Source of the DNA: Turbatrix aceti
Taxonomy: Eukaryota; Nematoda; Chromadorea; Rhabditida; Panagrolaimidae
Assembly: GCA_963969345.1 (NCBI GenBank)
Contig: OZ017770.1
Span: 443,246 to 507,245, forward strand
DNA length: 64,000 nucleotides
Direction of reading: 5' to 3'
The notes beneath the pieces were generated by a model. It was given only the letters and a program-made list of their open reading frames with translations. It had not been told where the DNA came from and ran no database searches. Of the stretch, positions 59,912 to 64,000 are shown in pieces; position 1 is the first letter of the stretch; each line of letters opens with the position of its first letter. Made by a program: the position numbers and the translations under genes.

Positions 59912-62130
59912 TTTGCCATAGACAAAGCATGTAATTTTTCCTCTCGTAAAATAACACTATCGTCGTTTTCTCCGAGGACTAAGAATTAGTATTCCGACAA
60001 ACAACAAGAACTATAATAACTGAAAACAAATTTTACATCAAAACAGGTATAACCGCATCTTCTTATGTTGCTGTATTAACGGGAAGCATTCAACAAATAA
60101 AACAAGAAATAATAAGCGCGCTGACAACAAATCCTAATTGACCGAACACGCGTATTTGTTTGAAATGACGATTAGACAAGTAAAACGCCACTTGGTGGAG
60201 GGCTCAAAATTTTGACATAATTGAAACCGCAATGCACTTTCCCGTCGAACCACACAAGAAACTTTTCAAAAACACTTTTGTTTCAAATTTTAATTTATTT
60301 TTTTGTTTCTGAGGCATTATATTATATTGAGTCGAACATCCCGCTTACACCCTTAAAGAGACTCCCGTCCCGGTGGAGACAATGATTGAGAAATGACCCT
60401 GTCACCGAGGGCGGCCGCCTCGAGAGCAGCACCTAATTTTCCCAGTCACCCTGCGGTGGCAAAGGTCGGTCAGTATCTAAGAGTAACCATATATGAATGA
60501 TATACTCATATTTTTGTACCGGGAAATAACAAATCGGTTTAATTGTACGCATGTCGTGTTTTGGGTACTCGACGTTGCGTAACCGCGTTCAAATCTACAA
60601 AACAAGGAAAACAAAATCCTTGTACTAATTGTCTGATAGAAAATGGGCTTGGCAGACCCCCAAAAAAGAATTTTTAATACAATGCAAAAGAAAATTTTGC
60701 GTGTTCAAAAAAATGTTTTCACGGCGCAAAAAATATTTTTTTCACTTCGTTTTTCAAACCTATTTGGATTGAACTCTCTTAAAAAACAGTCAATGGACAA
60801 AACAAATCATTGTTCCTAGTCTATATAAATGACAAAATAAATTTTTCGCGGGAGATCTAAATATTACATTAGCAGATTTTGCGGCATCAATAAAGCCTAG
60901 TGGAGTACCACATAAAATTTTCAAGCCTTGCAAACTTTACACAAGACAACATTATTAATATTTTTGAATAACTAAGTTGTCTCCCAGAAGCTGAGAGCCT
61001 TTGACTTTGGAAACGGAAATGAACAAACAGTAAAAAGATTGTGTCCCCGATGACGGATATTTCTCACTGCGCAATAAATAATCCTTTTTCGTATAAAACT
61101 CGAAGTTTACGGGAAAAAAAAACAAGTTTCAAAGGAGCTTTAGGTAAAGCAATAATTGAAATTGCAAGGACGAAAAAGAAAAAAAAGAAAAGTAACAGTT
61201 TTTCACAAATCTGTTGCAGTGGACGACAGACTCCCCTTTCCGCTACTACCCCACAAGTGAAAAATTTAGAACAGCAATCAAGATGCAAAGTCATGGCTGC
61301 TTAAAAGTCAAATTAATTTAGCGACGATTTTATACCGAGAGCCTAAAATTATCCACAGCTGTTGAAATTTATAAGATCGGCTTCTAGCCATTCAGGCGCA
61401 GTGGCGTGACACAGAGTTATCTTATCCGATTTCAATATCAAGGCGTTAAAAAGTGCCATTTAAAGCCCAAAAAAAATGGGGTGTCAGGGTAGATAAACGG
61501 GACGATGAGGTTGAAAGTGTGACAGTTGTTGGTTTAGAAGTGTTTGTACGGGGTTAGGGCTTTGGTCAAAATATGACAGGGAATATGAAGTCTTCCTCTG
61601 TCTCTCAACAAAGATAATCCTATCGCCAAATTTGGTCAAAACGATGGTTCCGACTTGAAATCTTGTTTGACGATCGATTTGCTACAAGGGTGTCAGAAAA
61701 CATAAATAAAAGCACGATATGCGTTTCGCATTGCCGCCTAACAAAGCAGACTGACTACCTTGGCTTAACCGGATAGGGAGAGCAATGTCCACAAGGCATG
61801 TTTACAGGTAGCAAAAAAAGTTTGATGAATGACTACAACAACAACGAACTATCGTAAACAACTATTAAAAATTTTTCGTGACTGTATGAGATGTAAAATA
61901 TTACTTTACGAGGCTGCGGGCACAAATGGTCGTCTTATGATTTTTTGGCGCCGACTCACATCAACTACAACTGCATTCTCAAAAGCACAATAAAAAGAGG
62001 TGTAACTGAGAAAAAAAGCCGAAAATGCAGCCTTTGCACTCTTTTTTCATTTTCGATTTCCGACAGCGTAACAAGTTAGCGAAAGGGAAAATGCGCGGTA
62101 AGAATGGCATAAAAAATAAATCAAACATAC
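59912..62130 (-). other. Teneurin upstream region with GC-rich island
   Basis: Mostly AT-rich. At about 60340-60480 there is a GC-rich patch with a near-palindrome, CGAGGGCGGCCGCCTCG, and several short complementary segments. It matches no RNA gene I recall, and may be a promoter or untranslated first exon of teneurin. Confidence 0.35.
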
Positions 62131-62299
62131 TCTCGTCAAACATGGCTGCCGACAGCCTGCGACCGGCAGCTTTCCGCGAGGCGTTACTGTCAGGTGTTTC
62201 GTATTCAGTGTCTTCTTCATGATTTCTAGGAGGATAGCCAAACGCGGTGAATGGTGGTGGAGGTGGTTGAAACTGAGGTAACCGGCCATGCAATGTCAT
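62131..62299 (-). CDS. Candidate alternative 5' exon of teneurin
   Basis: From ATG 62299 the minus strand reads MTLHGRLPQF, a proline run, FTAFGYPPRNHEE, then DTEYETPDSNASRK and ends FDE before a strong donor (GTATGT). The acidic, poly-proline composition suits a teneurin intracellular N-terminus, and nothing else is nearby on this strand. The exon ends in phase 1, but the 57362 acceptor needs phase 2. I found no in-frame acceptor in front of 59911, so at least one connecting exon is missing. It could also belong to another gene. Confidence 0.35.
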
Positions 62300-62853
62300 T
62301 ACATTCAAAAAATTGCCTAAAAAACCTATGTGATTTTTTTGGGCATTTGATATGGGAAAAAGTACTTTGACGCGTTAATAAATGTGCACGATATGAGCAA
62401 GGGCAAATAGCATTATTTTGAAAAAAATCTTTGGATTTTCAATCCATGTGCACTCTGCCGCACATTATATTTTGGCATAGTACAGTCTGGCCATTCTAAC
62501 AATGCACAAGCGTGACTGAATTTATTATTAAGAACTTGAAAAACGAGATATTTGACTACTTCTGGAAACTTTCACACACTTTTAGCAACAACCTTCAATC
62601 GAGTGTGAATAAAAGCACGATTGCCAAAGTCATATTTGGAGCACGTCGACAGTTCAAAGTTGTATGGGAAAAAACAAAATACAGAGAGTAATGCAAATAT
62701 TTGCACAATGTTGATCTTGGCACTTTATCGTTGCCGAATGACCTCTTTGCACGTCCGAAGTGGCGGGAATAGTTCCGTTGTAACAACAGTCATACTTCCT
62801 CAAAAACAAATACAAAGAAAGCTTAGTGGTGACCTACATGGTTGCCTTCCGTC
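62300..62853. other. Intergenic region with no supported gene
   Basis: AT-rich. Short overlapping frames at 62595-62920 run into the MITE and show no domain. Confidence 0.35.
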
Positions 62854-62861
62854 ATCTGGGA
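62854..62861 (+). repeat. Left target-site duplication, ATCTGGGA
   Basis: Eight bases directly before CAGGG, repeated exactly at 63157-63164. Confidence 0.85.
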
Positions 62862-63156
62862 CAGGGTTGCGAAATTCCTCGGGGATGAAAAATGGGGGAA
62901 TATTCCCCGCATCCAAATAAATTCATGCGTCTAAAACGAGATCTAAAATTTAAAAAAAACACACCAGAAACGATCTATTTATTAACAAGCATTAAAATTG
63001 TAACCAAAATTTAACATTCAAGAGAGATTTGAAGTCCCAGAGGCAAATTTCAAAAAAAAAATAATCACATCCATTTAATTTTCTTAAATTTTTCGGGAGT
63101 TTCCCGGGGAATTTGGCAGAAGGAGGAGAGGGGGGAATCCCATCTTCGCAACCCTG
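62862..63156. mobile_element. hAT-like MITE (295 bp)
   Basis: Perfect 12-bp terminal inverted repeats, CAGGGTTGCGAA and TTCGCAACCCTG, flanked by an exact 8-bp duplication. CAGGG termini plus 8-bp duplications are characteristic of hAT elements. The ends are G/C-rich with CCCCGG/GGGG motifs and the core is AT-rich. There is no coding capacity, so it is non-autonomous. The termini resemble those of the element at 25674-26096 (AGGGTT, then CGAA). Confidence 0.85.
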
Positions 63157-63164
63157 ATCTGGGA
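63157..63164 (+). repeat. Right target-site duplication, ATCTGGGA
   Basis: Exact copy of 62854-62861. Confidence 0.85.
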
Positions 63165-64000
63165 GGTCTGTGATAAAACATACAATTAAAGAAAGCGAGA
63201 AGTTTTCAGATTGAACTTGTCGATTGTAATCATTACATTATTGAAAGCAGTTAAAGTGAAAGTTATCTGATGAATTTTTAAATAACAGAGCGCGAACAAC
63301 CTTACGTCATTAAACTCTTTAAACACAAAAAAATAGTTTTGAAAGTTGAAAAAAAGCTGCACTTCATTGATTTGAACAGACTGACCGACAGATTGGCTAG
63401 CAAATGACTCGGCCTGGGGGTTAGGCATGAAATCAATCACTTAGCTTTAACGCCAGCTATTTTTTTTCATTCGCGGAGCGACGCGCCATATGTCATACAA
63501 TAGTGGAGCTTGTCCTTTAAGCGCACGATGCGTTGAAAATGAAAATGAAGTAGTATGATACAAACAACGATGGAAACCAAAATGAAATAAATCGGGCAAA
63601 CATCGTTAAAATCTTTGCTGATTCATCGATGTCTACTATGCCTTGTCGTAGAACTGGGCACAAAAGTTTGTGAGTGAACAAGAAATAACATGAAATTTGT
63701 ACTACTCTGAGAAAAATCAGCAAAAAAGCAGAGCAACGATGATACCTGATTCCACCGGCAATCATAATAATTGTTTGTCGGGAATAGGTGTTTAAAAACT
63801 CGTTGAAAAAGCGCACTTGAAGTCCTCAACCTTGTCGGTCTGCAAATTAGTTTTTTCTGTGTTGTGCCACCTACTGTTGCAATTGAATCTAAACAAAAGC
63901 TGTTGTTGCCAGGCAATTCAGGAATAAAATACTACCGTCGGCCATTAAGACAATTAAACGCAGCGCACCTGCTATGCGCGAAAATTGGTACTCGGCCAAA
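63165..64000. other. No supported gene
   Basis: Two minus-strand frames of 84-99 codons (63186-63440 and 63517-63916) lack domains or clear splice partners. Nothing else is recognised up to the window edge. Confidence 0.35.

Noticed and set aside
59912..59978. Joining the 62131 exon directly to the 59911 teneurin exon through an acceptor at 59979
   Set aside because: Careful reading shows that splice would shift the frame and meet a stop before ATG 59911.
60408..60424. Adjacent NotI and XhoI recognition sequences suggesting a cloning vector junction
   Set aside because: The flanking DNA on both sides looks native and AT-rich, no other vector sequence is present, and the motif sits in a natural near-palindrome. 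Contamination cannot be fully excluded without read evidence.
1..64000. CRISPR arrays, bacterial operons, Shine-Dalgarno sites, integrases or viral genes
   Set aside because: None seen. The genes are intron-bearing animal genes, and no regularly spaced repeats or prokaryotic signals were found. No rRNA or tRNA was recognised by eye; a covariance-model search would be decisive.

Overview
The window is from an animal genome, most probably a nematode; I cannot fix the species. The grounds are compact genes with mostly 40-70 bp GT-AG introns, AATAAA signals, AT-rich intergenic DNA and only single-copy animal orthologues. The teneurin resembles C. elegans TEN-1 as I remember it, and there is a small RFamide-type neuropeptide precursor. 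A clade I (Dorylaimia) nematode is possible, but that is inference. I rebuilt exon structures by reading the sequence. They are supported by matching splice phases and remembered family alignments, not by any search.

Layout. 1-6.9 kb: three tandem + strand leucine-rich-repeat (LRR) genes (one partial, one membrane-anchored, one apparently secreted). 6.9-9.6 kb (-): a short BLTP3/UHRF1BP1L lipid-transfer protein whose 3' end overlaps the third LRR gene's 3' UTR. 10.4-11.9 kb (-): TAB1. 12.4-16.5 kb (+): NOMO. 17.9-19.1 kb (+): a probable amidated-peptide precursor. 23.9-27.8 kb (+): a TAO kinase whose longest intron holds a 423-bp hAT-like MITE. 31.6-32.2 kb (+): UBL3. 33.2-34.7 kb (-): ribophorin I. 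40.8-41.9 kb (+): a secreted or GPI-anchored cysteine-rich protein. 44.4-45.2 kb (+): REEP1-4. 45.8-47.8 kb (+): COA6 and PRORP, whose coding regions overlap by 26 nt. 48.2-49.2 kb (+): an NNMT/PNMT-family methyltransferase. 49.3-59.9 kb (-): a teneurin of about 2,611 residues, with a further candidate 5' exon at 62.1-62.3 kb and a second hAT-like MITE at 62.9 kb.

Functional links are modest. NOMO and ribophorin I are ER membrane factors of secretory protein biogenesis, and REEP shapes ER membranes. COA6 and PRORP both act in mitochondria and appear to share one transcription unit. TAB1 and the TAO kinase feed MAP-kinase signalling. The teneurin and the LRR proteins are cell-surface or extracellular recognition types.

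The strongest leads are the RFamide precursor, the COA6/PRORP overlap, the two related hAT-like MITEs with perfect 8-bp target duplications, a DMG in place of DFG in the TAO kinase, and an AAG 3' splice site in NOMO. Large AT-rich gaps (19.1-23.9, 27.8-31.6 and 34.7-40.8 kb) hold almost nothing I can support.
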